Positions 10,118-19,089 of a stretch of 64,000 bases of DNA are shown piece by piece; position 1 is the first letter of the stretch; every line of letters starts with the position of its first letter. The stretch covers positions 248,001 through 312,000 of the forward strand of contig NZ_JABGCB010000002.1 of assembly GCF_013149295.1 (NCBI RefSeq). The letters are read 5' to 3'. The notes under the pieces are model-generated. The model saw only the letters and a list, made by a program, of their open reading frames with translations. It was not told the DNA's origin and made no database searches. This DNA comes from Novosphingobium sp. SG751A (GTDB lineage Bacteria > Pseudomonadota > Alphaproteobacteria > Sphingomonadales > Sphingomonadaceae). The position numbers were made by a program, and so were the translations under genes.

Positions 10118-10894
10118 TTAGTCGAAACGGTAGGCATCCATGCGCAGGATGCCCAGATCGGTGGATTGGTGAATGCGGGTCGGCTTTGCCCCTTCGCCCG
10201 CCGCGCCCAGCGCGACAAACAGGGGCAGCAGATGTTCGTCGGTGGGGTGATTTTCCACCGCATAGGGAGCAAGGCGGCGATAGGATACCAGATCGCAAGT
10301 CCGCCCGTTCATCAGCGCTTCGTGCATCCAGTCGGCAAAACTGGTTACCCATTCCGGGCTGGGTCCATCGCCCAGATGGCGGCTGATGGCGCGCAGATTA
10401 TGGGTAAAGCTGCCCGAGGCCAGCACGAGGATATTCTCCTTGCGCAATTCGCTCAGCGCCCTGCCCAGTTGCACATGATGGCCCGGCCCAAGGCGGCTCT
10501 GGATCGAGAGCTGCACCACCGGAATATCATGTTCGGGCCACATCAGCAGCAGCGGGGTCCATGCGCCATGGTCCAGCCCGCGCCGCGTGTCGATCCCGGC
10601 GCGCAGCCCCGCGTCGCCCAGCAGATCCACCACGCGCGCGGCCAGATCGGGCGATCCGGGGGCGGGATAGTCCAAGGCATAGAGCGCGGGTGGAAAGCCG
10701 TAGAAATCATGGATCGTCTCGTTGACCTCGACCGCGTTGACGGCGGGAACGTCCGTTTCCCAATGGGCCGAGATGACCACGATGGCGTCGGGGCGTTCCA
10801 ACTGACCGCCAAGCCCGGCGATGAAATGGCGCGCCGGGTGGTCCTGCAGCGCCAGCATCGGCGAACCGTGTGAGAGATAGAGGGTGGGCTGCAT
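10118..10894 (-). CDS. DODA-type (LigB-like class III) extradiol dioxygenase, YgiD family
   Basis: 258 residues from ATG 10894 (MQPTLYLSHGSP). The zinc/iron ligands of the YgiD/4,5-DOPA dioxygenase family are visible: His in LSHGSP, His in ISAHWE and His in GSFTHNL, plus PTDEHLLPLFVALGA near the end. Members open catechol-type rings; the physiological substrate of bacterial YgiD is uncertain. First gene of the three-gene minus operon; it starts 113 bp from the divergent LysR gene. The 21 extra upstream codons of the open frame would cover the intergenic control region and are not used. Confidence 0.9.
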   Translation of the reverse strand: MQPTLYLSHGSPMLALQDHPARHFIAGLGGQLERPDAIVVISAHWETDVPAVNAVEVNETIHDFYGFPPALYALDYPAPGSPDLAARVVDLLGDAGLRAGIDTRRGLDHGAWTPLLLMWPEHDIPVVQLSIQSRLGPGHHVQLGRALSELRKENILVLASGSFTHNLRAISRHLGDGPSPEWVTSFADWMHEALMNGRTCDLVSYRRLAPYAVENHPTDEHLLPLFVALGAAGEGAKPTRIHQSTDLGILRMDAYRFD

Positions 10895-11007
10895 GGGTGT
10901 TCTCCGTGCCGAGGCTTGCTCGGCGTTGAGAGCTAAATAGGCTAATGACTTTTGCATTCCAATTGGTCAATGTTGCAGATCATCCATGCGAAAACGGATA
11001 GGTGTAG
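10895..11007. promoter_or_regulatory. Divergent LysR/dioxygenase control region
   Basis: 113 bp between two divergent start codons. It contains the palindrome CCAATTGG (10959-10966) flanked by TTGCA at both ends (about 10952 and 10973), which is where a LysR-type activator could bind. The site is a candidate only; LysR sites are loosely defined. Confidence 0.35.
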
Positions 11008-11916
11008 ATGGATTGGGATGACGTTCGCAGCTTTCTGGCCATTGCCCGCACGCGCAGCCTGTCGGGCGCCGCGCGCGAACTGGGCGTGCGCCAGTCCACC
11101 ATGAGCCGCCGGTTGGAAGCGATGGAGGCGCGCAATGGCGCCCGCCTGTTGCAGCGCACCACCAATGGCTATGAACTGACCGCGCTGGGCGAGGCGGTGT
11201 TGGGCAATGCCGAGCGGATGGAGGCCGAGGCCATCGCGGTCGAGCGCATGGTGCAGGGGCGCGATGTGGCGCTTTCGGGCGTGGTGCGGCTGACCACGGT
11301 GGAGGTTTTGTCAAACCTGCTGCTGCCCGGCGCGGTCAAGGCGTTGCAGGCGCGCTATCCGGCGATCACGCTGGACGTGCTGACCGACAGCCGCTCGCTC
11401 AGCCTGTCCAAGCGCGAGGCGGACATTGCCATCCGCATGACCCGGTTTGACAGCCATGACGTCATCACCCGGCGTATGACCACGGCGGCGGGCGCGCTTT
11501 ATGCCAGCCCCGATTATCTGGCCGAGCATGGACAGGATCTGGCCAGCGCGGATCATGCGATCATCACCGTGCTGGAGGATCAGGCCCATCAGCCCGAGGC
11601 GCGCTGGCTGGCCGAAATGCTGCCCCATGCGCGCGTGGCCATGCGCAGCAACAGCCGCGATGGACAACTGGCGGCGGCGCGGGCGGGGGTGGGGGTGGTC
11701 TATCTGCCCTGCTATCTGGCCGATCGAGACCCCGGCGTGGTGCGGCTGGACGCGGGGCTGGGGCCATCGCGCGAAGTATGGCTGGGGGTGCATGCCGATT
11801 TGCGCCACATGCCGCGCATCCGGGCGGTGATCGATGTGCTCAACGATGCCTTTGCGGCTGAGAAAGGTCTGTTTTCCGGTGAGGCGCAGAACAGGCCGCA
11901 GAGCGGGAAACCCTGA
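11008..11916 (+). CDS. LysR-family transcriptional regulator
   Basis: 302 residues. N-terminal winged helix-turn-helix (MDWDDVRSFLAIARTRSLSG, with ARELGVRQSTMSRRLEAME as the recognition region), then a periplasmic-binding-like effector domain. The divergent arrangement with the dioxygenase-azoreductase-yceI operon makes that operon its most likely target. The effector may be a quinone or catechol, judged only from the controlled genes. Confidence 0.93.
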   Translation: MDWDDVRSFLAIARTRSLSGAARELGVRQSTMSRRLEAMEARNGARLLQRTTNGYELTALGEAVLGNAERMEAEAIAVERMVQGRDVALSGVVRLTTVEVLSNLLLPGAVKALQARYPAITLDVLTDSRSLSLSKREADIAIRMTRFDSHDVITRRMTTAAGALYASPDYLAEHGQDLASADHAIITVLEDQAHQPEARWLAEMLPHARVAMRSNSRDGQLAAARAGVGVVYLPCYLADRDPGVVRLDAGLGPSREVWLGVHADLRHMPRIRAVIDVLNDAFAAEKGLFSGEAQNRPQSGKP

Positions 11917-12011
11917 GGAAAAACCCTGTTCTTTGTGCGCAGCATTGTACGGCAGGCGTTGCGCCCCGGCCCCTGCGGGCTTACACAAAGGTTCAGGGAG
12001 ATTTTGTCATA

Positions 12012-12758
12012 ATGTCATCTACAGCCACGCCGCCACCCGCCACCAGATCGCGCAAGCGCAAGGGGGGCGAGGGGCTGCGCATCCATCAGGCCATCGCGCG
12101 CAAGCTGGGCATTGCCATCCTCAATGGTACGTATGAGCCGGGTTCGTCGCTGGGCGGAGAGATCGAGGCGTCTGAGCGTTTGGGCGTATCGCGCACCGCC
12201 TATCGCGAGGCGATCCGCATCCTGATCGCCAAGGGGCTGATCGAGAGCCGCCCTAAGGCGGGGACGCATGTACTGCCCCGGCGGCGGTGGAACCTGCTGG
12301 ACCCGGATATTCTGGCATGGATGTTTTCGGAAAAGCCCGACCGTGATTTCGTGCGCGACCTGTTCGAGTTGCGCGGGATTATCGAGCCGGAGGCGGCGGC
12401 GCTGGCGGCGGCGCGGCGCCATGACGGCCATCTGGCGCTGATGCGACAGGCGCTCGACGGGATGCGCGTCCATGGGCTGGCTTGCGGCGAGGGGCAGGCG
12501 GCGGATCAGGATTTCCACTCCACCATGCTGGAGGCGGCGGGCAATGATGCGCTGACCTCGCTGATCGGATCGGTGGGCGCGGCGGTGCGCTGGACCACGC
12601 ATTTCAAGCAGAGCAATTCGCCCGTGCCGCGCAATTCGTTGCCCGAGCATGAGGCGGTGCATCAGGCCATTGCGGCGGGCGACCCGGACGGCGCGCGGCG
12701 CGCGATGAAGGTCCTGCTGGAATATGCGCGTTCGGATGTGGTTGATAGTATAGCTTGA
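12012..12758 (+). CDS. FadR-type GntR-family regulator (FCD domain)
   Basis: 248 residues. The N-terminal GntR winged helix (IHQAIARKLGIAILNGTYEPGS, SEIEASERLGVSRTAYREAIR-like recognition helix) is followed by an FCD effector domain with RDLFELRGIIEPEAAALAA and a DQDFHSTMLEAAGN segment carrying metal-binding histidines. It lies just upstream of the hydroxycinnamoyl-CoA hydratase-lyase gene and could control it through the palindrome at 12875. It is terminated by its own hairpin, so control in trans rather than cotranscription is expected. Sphingomonad ferulate genes are also known to use MarR regulators, so this link is inferred. Confidence 0.88.
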   Translation: MSSTATPPPATRSRKRKGGEGLRIHQAIARKLGIAILNGTYEPGSSLGGEIEASERLGVSRTAYREAIRILIAKGLIESRPKAGTHVLPRRRWNLLDPDILAWMFSEKPDRDFVRDLFELRGIIEPEAAALAAARRHDGHLALMRQALDGMRVHGLACGEGQAADQDFHSTMLEAAGNDALTSLIGSVGAAVRWTTHFKQSNSPVPRNSLPEHEAVHQAIAAGDPDGARRAMKVLLEYARSDVVDSIA

Positions 12759-12788
12759 ATTTTCCAATCGACGATGGCGGCTCCGGGT

Positions 12789-12825
12789 GGCCCGCTCTGG
12801 CATGATGCCGGGGCGGGCCGTTTTT
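12789..12825 (+). terminator. Rho-independent terminator after the GntR-family gene
   Basis: GGCCCGC (12789-12795) pairs with GCGGGCC (12813-12819), with further inner pairing TGGC/GCCG around CATGAT, and is followed by GTTTTT. It separates the regulator gene from the catabolic genes. Confidence 0.8.
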
Positions 12826-12856
12826 ATGGCCATGTTGAGAGGGCTTGCAGAGCGGC

Positions 12857-12893
12857 TTGACGCGCCCCGGATAAATGTTATGAATAATAGCAT
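12857..12893 (+). promoter_or_regulatory. Candidate promoter with overlapping operator for the ferulate genes
   Basis: TTGACG (12857-12862), 16 bp spacer, TATGAA (12879-12884) resembles a sigma-70 promoter. An imperfect palindrome ATGTTAT-GAATA-ATAGCAT (12875-12893) covers the -10 element, the position expected for a repressor site. It is AT-rich in otherwise GC-rich DNA. The FadR-type protein encoded just upstream is the obvious candidate ligand. Confidence 0.45.
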
Positions 12894-12939
12894 ATGCCAC
12901 CCCGGACGGGGGCACGCCATTCGAACAGAGGAGCCTGTC

Positions 12940-13791
12940 ATGACCGAGCAGACGATTGATCGCGCAGAAGAAGATACCGTTGCCGTCCACATCGAGAATC
13001 GCATCGCCTGGGTGAAGTACAACCGCCCCGAGAAGCGCAATTGCATGAGCCCCAAGCTGAACCGTCAGATGACGCGCGTGCTGGAAGATCTGGAATTCCG
13101 CGATGACGTGGGCGTGGTCGTGCTGACGGGCGAAGGCTCGGCTTTCTCGGCGGGCATGGATCTTCAGGAATATTTCCGCGAAAACGAACAGAAGGGCCTG
13201 TGGGCCACCCGCAAGGCCCAGCGCGAAGCCTATAACTGGTGGAACCGTCTGCGCTGGTATGAAAAGCCGACCATCGGCATGATCAACGGCTGGTGCTTTG
13301 GCGGCGCCTATGGTCCGCTGTTTGCCGTGGACATCGCGATCTCGTCGGACGATGCCAAGTTCGGTCTGTCGGAAATCAACTGGGGCATCCTGCCCGGCGG
13401 CGGCGCCTCGAAGGTGGCTCAGGAACTGATGCCTCTGCGCAAGGCGATGTATCACGCGATGATGGGCGAGAACCTGACCGGCAAGCAGGCCGAAGCGCAG
13501 GGTCTGGTGACCGAGAGCGTGCCGCATGACCAGCTCGTCGCCCGCGTGACCGAGATTGCCGAGGCGCTGCTCAAGAAGGACGCCAATGCTCTGCGCGCCA
13601 CCAAGTGGGCGATGCGCCGCATGGTCGAAATGACCTATGACAATGCCGAGGATTACCTGATCCGTGCGCAGGAAGCATTGAACGGTTTTGGCGGTCTGGC
13701 CGCGCGCAAGGAAGCGACCAAGCAGTTCCTTGACGAAAAGACCTTCAAGCCGGGTCTGGGCACGTTCGACATCACCAAGATCAACAAGTAA
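12940..13791 (+). CDS. ferB: p-Hydroxycinnamoyl-CoA hydratase/lyase (feruloyl-CoA hydratase-lyase)
   Basis: 283 residues from ATG 12940, with ribosome site AGAGGAG just upstream; the open frame before it runs through a terminator. Crotonase fold with the HCHL signatures KRNCMSPKLNR, SAGMDLQEYFRE, NGWCFGGAYGPLFAVDIAI and GLSEINWGILPGG, which includes the catalytic Glu. The enzyme hydrates feruloyl-, caffeoyl- or coumaroyl-CoA and cleaves the product to the aromatic aldehyde (vanillin, for example) plus acetyl-CoA. The acyl-CoA synthetase gene follows 26 bp downstream. The symbol follows the Sphingobium SYK-6 usage; ech is the synonym elsewhere. Confidence 0.92.
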   Translation: MTEQTIDRAEEDTVAVHIENRIAWVKYNRPEKRNCMSPKLNRQMTRVLEDLEFRDDVGVVVLTGEGSAFSAGMDLQEYFRENEQKGLWATRKAQREAYNWWNRLRWYEKPTIGMINGWCFGGAYGPLFAVDIAISSDDAKFGLSEINWGILPGGGASKVAQELMPLRKAMYHAMMGENLTGKQAEAQGLVTESVPHDQLVARVTEIAEALLKKDANALRATKWAMRRMVEMTYDNAEDYLIRAQEALNGFGGLAARKEATKQFLDEKTFKPGLGTFDITKINK

Positions 13792-13817
13792 TCTTCCACT
13801 CGGAGAGGGCAGTTAAG

Positions 13818-15929
13818 ATGGCAAGACTGGAACGGGCGAGCATTGCTCGCCTGCTCAAGCCGCGCAGCGTGGCGGTTGTCGGCGCAAGCGACAAGCCGGG
13901 CGCCTTGGGCGCAACGCTGATCAGCAATCTGGACCGTGCCGGATATGCAGGCGCGATTTACCCGATCAATCCCAACCGGGAAAAGATCGGGGAGCGCGCC
14001 TGCCTGCCCTCGGTGGATGCTTTGCCCGATGGCGTGGATGTGGCGGTGCTCGCCATTCCCCGCGCCTTCGTGCTGGATACGATCAAGGGCCTTGCCGCGC
14101 GCGGCGTGGGCAGCGCGATCATCTTTGCCGCCGGCTTTGCCGAGGATGGCGAAGCGGGCATGGCCGAACAGGCCGAGATCGGCCGCATCGCCGCCGAGAG
14201 CGGCATGGTGATTGAAGGGCCGAACTGCCTTGGCATGGTCAACCATGTCGATGGCGTGCCGCTGACCTTTGTGGAAACGGCGATTGTGCCGCCCGCGGGT
14301 CGTCGCTCGGTCTCGGTGGTGTCGCAGTCGGGCGCGATGGCGGCGGTGCTTTGCACCACGCTGCTGGCGCGCGAACTGGCCTGTTCTTATTCCGTCAGCA
14401 CCGGCAATGAGGCGGCCTCGGGCGTGGAGGATTATCTCGACTGGCTGGTCGATGATGCCGACACCTCGGTGATCGCGATGATCGTCGAGCAGTTCCGCGA
14501 TCCGGCGCGTTTCATCGCGGCGGCGGACCGGGCGCGCGCGGCGGGCAAGCCCATTGTCCTGCTGCACCCCGGCAAGTCCTCGGCGGCGCGGGAATCGGCG
14601 GCCACCCATACCGGCGCCATGGCGGGCGATTACAAGCTGATGCGCGCCAAGGTGGAACGCACCGGCGTGATCTTTGCCGAAACGCTTCAGGAACTGGGCG
14701 ATATTGCCGAGATCCTCGTGCGTTGCGCGGGGATGAACCATCCTTCGGCCGCTGTGCTGGGCGAGAGCGGCGCGTTCAAGGCACTGACCCTCGATCTGGC
14801 CGAGGAACTGGGCCTGCCGCTGGCCGATCTGCATGATGAGGACAGCCCGGAACTGCGCGCGGCCCTGCCGCCCTTCGTGCCGGTGTCGAACCCGCTGGAC
14901 ATTACCGCGCAGGGCCTGTCGCAGCCGATCATCTACACCCAGTCGCTGGGCGCGCTGATGGATGATGCGCGCGTGGGCGCGGTGGTGGCCGGGATCATCC
15001 AGTCCGATCCGATTACCGCCAAGATCAAGGTTCCCGCAATCGTTGCGGCGCTGGACGGGCGTGAGATCTCCAAGCCGCTGGTGTTTGCAGGCCTCGATGA
15101 AGGCGCGGATATGCCCGCGCATTATATCGCGGATCTGCGCGCTCGCGGCATTCCATGGTTCCCCACCACCGAGCGGGCGTTTCGCGCTCTGGCCGCGCTG
15201 ACGCGGCGCGCGGCGCTGGATCTGACCAATGCGGCTCCGGCGCCTCTGTCGGTGGCGGGGCTTGGCGATTATGCGGGCGTGGTGGCCGAATATCAGGCCA
15301 AGGCGCTGCTGGGCCCGCTGGGCATCAGCTTCCCCTCGGGCCAGTTCGCAGCGGATGCCGAGGCCGCTGTCGCGGCGGCGGAGGCTGTGGGCTATCCGGT
15401 GGCGATGAAGGCGCAGGCCGCCGCCTTGGGGCATAAGTCGGATGCGGGCGGCGTGATGCTCAATCTGGCCGATGCTGATGCGGTGCGCGCGGCTTTCCCC
15501 AAGATGGTGGCCAATGTCGCGGCCTATGATGCCTCCATCACGCTTGACGGTGTGCTGATCGAGAAGATGGGCAAGCGCGGTCTGGAAATGATCGTGGGCG
15601 CCAAGAACGATCCCGAATGGGGTCCGGTGGTGCTGGCCGGGTTTGGCGGGGTGACGGCGGAAATTCTGGCCGACGTGGCCTTGATTACGCCCGATCTGTC
15701 CGAGGACGCGATCATCGAGAAGCTCTATGGGTTGAAGCAGGCCGCTTTGCTCAAGGGCTATCGCGGGTCGCCCGCGCTCGACGTGGCGGCGCTGGCCAAG
15801 CTGATCCGTCAGATCAGCGCGGTCTTGCTGGCCGAACCCAGCATTGCCGAAATGGACCTTAACCCGGTCATCCTGCATCCTGTGGGTGAGGGCGTTGTGT
15901 CGCTCGATGCCCTTATGCTGGTGAAATAA
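13818..15929 (+). CDS. ferA: NDP-forming acyl-CoA synthetase, likely feruloyl-CoA synthetase
   Basis: 703 residues. An N-terminal CoA-binding domain (KPRSVAVVGASDKPGALG, YPINPNREKIG), a succinyl-CoA-ligase-like middle part with a probable phospho-His in the AATHTGAMAG segment, and a C-terminal ATP-grasp domain (PVAMKAQAAALGHKSDAGGV, GRGLEMIVGAKNDPEWGPVV-like region, MDLNPVILHP). The superfamily makes acyl-CoA with release of ADP. Pairing with the HCHL gene points to ferulate/p-coumarate as substrates, as recalled for the SYK-6 ferA/ferB pair. A different carboxylic acid substrate cannot be excluded by sequence alone. Confidence 0.83.
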   Translation: MARLERASIARLLKPRSVAVVGASDKPGALGATLISNLDRAGYAGAIYPINPNREKIGERACLPSVDALPDGVDVAVLAIPRAFVLDTIKGLAARGVGSAIIFAAGFAEDGEAGMAEQAEIGRIAAESGMVIEGPNCLGMVNHVDGVPLTFVETAIVPPAGRRSVSVVSQSGAMAAVLCTTLLARELACSYSVSTGNEAASGVEDYLDWLVDDADTSVIAMIVEQFRDPARFIAAADRARAAGKPIVLLHPGKSSAARESAATHTGAMAGDYKLMRAKVERTGVIFAETLQELGDIAEILVRCAGMNHPSAAVLGESGAFKALTLDLAEELGLPLADLHDEDSPELRAALPPFVPVSNPLDITAQGLSQPIIYTQSLGALMDDARVGAVVAGIIQSDPITAKIKVPAIVAALDGREISKPLVFAGLDEGADMPAHYIADLRARGIPWFPTTERAFRALAALTRRAALDLTNAAPAPLSVAGLGDYAGVVAEYQAKALLGPLGISFPSGQFAADAEAAVAAAEAVGYPVAMKAQAAALGHKSDAGGVMLNLADADAVRAAFPKMVANVAAYDASITLDGVLIEKMGKRGLEMIVGAKNDPEWGPVVLAGFGGVTAEILADVALITPDLSEDAIIEKLYGLKQAALLKGYRGSPALDVAALAKLIRQISAVLLAEPSIAEMDLNPVILHPVGEGVVSLDALMLVK

Positions 15930-15938
15930 TCGGTGATC

Positions 15939-16793
15939 TCAGGTGGAGCGATCTCGCTCCGCCTGAGGCCGCTGGCCCATCACGCGCAGGTAAAAGCGTG
16001 AGAAATAGGACGGGTCGGCAAAACCCAGTTCCTGCGCGATCTGGTTCACGCTGGCATTGGTATAGCGCAGCAGGCGCTGCGCCTCGACGCCCAGACGGCG
16101 GTGGATCACCTCCAGCGGACTTCCCCCCAGACGGGCATGGCACAGCCGCCCCAGCGTGCGCGGGGTGCAGCCGATGGCATCGGCATAAAATTCCAGACCG
16201 CGATGTTCGCGCAGATGCACTTCGACCAGATGGCGGAATTGCGCGAGGCGGCGATCGTCCACGCTCTGCGCAGTTTCCTCCGCATCGGGCAGGGATCGCG
16301 CCAAGGCCTCGGCCAGAGCGAGAAACAGATGCGCGCCGGCCTGCCATTCCTGCGCCAGCGCGTCCATTTCCCCTGCCAGCAGGCCCACGCGCCGCGCCGC
16401 GCTTTCGCCCATCGTGCCATGCCCGCCCTTGGCCAGCAGGCGCCGCAGCGGATCGTCGGCCCCCCGCGCGCGCCCCGCAAAATCGAGCGACAGCGTCAGC
16501 ACATGGCCATGCGTGCCGGGGCTGAAGCGAAAGCCATGCACGCTGCCTGCGGGCAGCACGACATAGGCGGGCGGCACCAGCGCGAAACGCGCGCCGTCCA
16601 GCGTTACCTCGGCTTGCCCTGCGCTAACGATAAGTACCTGAATCCCGCGTTCGTGGCGGTGTGGCGAGATTTCCCAGTCATGCAGGCTGGATCGTTCGGC
16701 AATCGTCTCGATATGGGCAAAACCGGCGGGCGATGGCGTATTGCTCTCGCCAAACAGGCCGTAGACGGGAATGGCAGGGGATGTGTCTCGCAT
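15939..16793 (-). CDS. pobR: AraC-family regulator, PobR-like
   Basis: 284 residues from ATG 16793 (MRDTSPAIPVYGLFGE); the much longer open frame upstream is antisense to pobA and is rejected. An N-terminal cupin-like sensing domain (PHRHERGIQVLIVSAGQAEV, VVLPAGSVHGFRF) precedes two helix-turn-helix motifs (YADAIGCTPRTLGRLCHARL and VNQIAQELGFADPSYFSRFY). It is divergent from pobA with 126 bp between starts. AraC-type PobR proteins activate pobA in response to 4-hydroxybenzoate. The gene ends 10 bp from the end of the synthetase gene, convergent, with no clear terminator. Confidence 0.87.
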   Translation of the reverse strand: MRDTSPAIPVYGLFGESNTPSPAGFAHIETIAERSSLHDWEISPHRHERGIQVLIVSAGQAEVTLDGARFALVPPAYVVLPAGSVHGFRFSPGTHGHVLTLSLDFAGRARGADDPLRRLLAKGGHGTMGESAARRVGLLAGEMDALAQEWQAGAHLFLALAEALARSLPDAEETAQSVDDRRLAQFRHLVEVHLREHRGLEFYADAIGCTPRTLGRLCHARLGGSPLEVIHRRLGVEAQRLLRYTNASVNQIAQELGFADPSYFSRFYLRVMGQRPQAERDRST

Positions 16794-16802
16794 GTCCGAA
16801 AA

Positions 16803-16868
16803 GTGCCAATAGAATGACCGACCCATCCCTTTTCGCAAAGCCGCGCCAATGTCAATATCCGCGCCAAT
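16803..16868. promoter_or_regulatory. Direct repeats in the pobR-pobA intergenic region
   Basis: CCGCGCCAAT occurs at 16841-16850 and again at 16859-16868, start-to-start distance 18 bp; a shorter relative, GTGCCAAT, is at 16803-16810. Tandem same-strand half-sites are how AraC-family activators usually bind, so these are candidate PobR sites. The unmatched GC-rich stretch after them leads to the pobA ribosome site. Confidence 0.45.
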
Positions 16869-16889
16869 CGGCCTGCCCCCGCAACGTAG

Positions 16890-18089
<1,200 letters not shown>

Positions 18090-18137
18090 GATAGGGCCGG
18101 TGTAAAGCTCATGGGGGCGGGGGGAAACTCCTGCCCC

Positions 18138-18953
18138 TTACAGTTTCCAGTTGAAGTTCAGATTGACATAGGTCCGGTTCGGCTGGTTCGCGCTGCCCGG
18201 CCCCAGACGCATGTCATAGCCGGTTTCGGCCGAGAGCGACTTGTCCTTGCCCAGCAGCTTGAGCCGGGCCACCGCGCCCGCATCATGGCGGGCCAGAGGG
18301 GCGAAATTGTCGAACGTCCCCAGATCGCCCCGCGCCACCATACCCAGCGCCAGCGCCGAATTGAGCCGATAAAACGCACTGGAATTATAGGTAAAATGCA
18401 TGGGATTAGGGTTGGCCAGCGATTTGTTGCCCTTCACATCGACCTGAAGATCGACCGGGCCGGACATATGGCGCAGCTTCACATTGGTGGCCATATTGCG
18501 TGCATCGGCAAAGCGTTGCTCGACGCCCACCGCCAGAAGACTGGGATCGCCCAGCTTGTATGTGCCCAGATCCTGAAACCGGACGCCCGGATCGGGAAAC
18601 ATGTTGTTTTTGCCATGCGTGGCCCCGTTGACCACGATGGCGCGGCCATTCACAGTTCCGCCCCAACTGTCGGGCGAAAAGCCGGTATAATGCCCGGTGG
18701 CCGCGATGTTGATAGCCAGCGCCGCATCCATCGCCCGCTCCAGCTCCGGCCCCAGTTCATCGGCAACGGCCATGGCGGTTTCATTGGCCGATGAGCCTTC
18801 GCGCATGTCCAAGGTGTCATTCAAGGCCACCGGCCATTCGACAGCGGCGACCGTGGGCGCGGCCATATCCTGCGCGCAGGCATAGGTGGCCGGAAACATG
18901 GCGGCGGCCGGAAACAGGGCGCAAAGCCCAAGAAGGAGGGGGCGATAGGGCAT
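18138..18953 (-). CDS. Exported protein of unknown function
   Basis: 271 residues from ATG 18953, which starts directly on a signal peptide (MPYRPLLLGLCALFPAAAMF, cut near ACAQD). An ATG 15 codons upstream adds a non-signal-like extension. After the peptide comes a helical stretch (SSANETAMAVADELGPELER) and then a segment of alternating hydrophobic residues that ends YVNLNFNWKL, a terminal Leu preceded by alternating aromatic residues. This suggests a small outer-membrane barrel or a barrel-associated protein. I do not recognise the family. It is divergent from trxB and convergent with pobA. Confidence 0.7.
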   Translation of the reverse strand: MPYRPLLLGLCALFPAAAMFPATYACAQDMAAPTVAAVEWPVALNDTLDMREGSSANETAMAVADELGPELERAMDAALAINIAATGHYTGFSPDSWGGTVNGRAIVVNGATHGKNNMFPDPGVRFQDLGTYKLGDPSLLAVGVEQRFADARNMATNVKLRHMSGPVDLQVDVKGNKSLANPNPMHFTYNSSAFYRLNSALALGMVARGDLGTFDNFAPLARHDAGAVARLKLLGKDKSLSAETGYDMRLGPGSANQPNRTYVNLNFNWKL

Positions 18954-19089
18954 GGTCGGTTCAAAGGGTCGCGAGCAAAATCCAGACTTGGCCATACTAT
19001 AGCGAATATTGGGGCAAGGAACAGAGCGCCATACTGGCTTTCCTTGCAACTCCTGCCTATCTCGGCGCGGTTAGGAAAGTGAGAATCGC

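Noticed and set aside
13653..15878. 741-codon minus-strand open frame opposite the acyl-CoA synthetase
   Set aside because: Shadow frame; no recognisable motif and no ribosome site.
18090..18137. Terminator between pobA and the exported orphan gene
   Set aside because: A weak GGGGC/GCCCC pairing without a T-run; not convincing.
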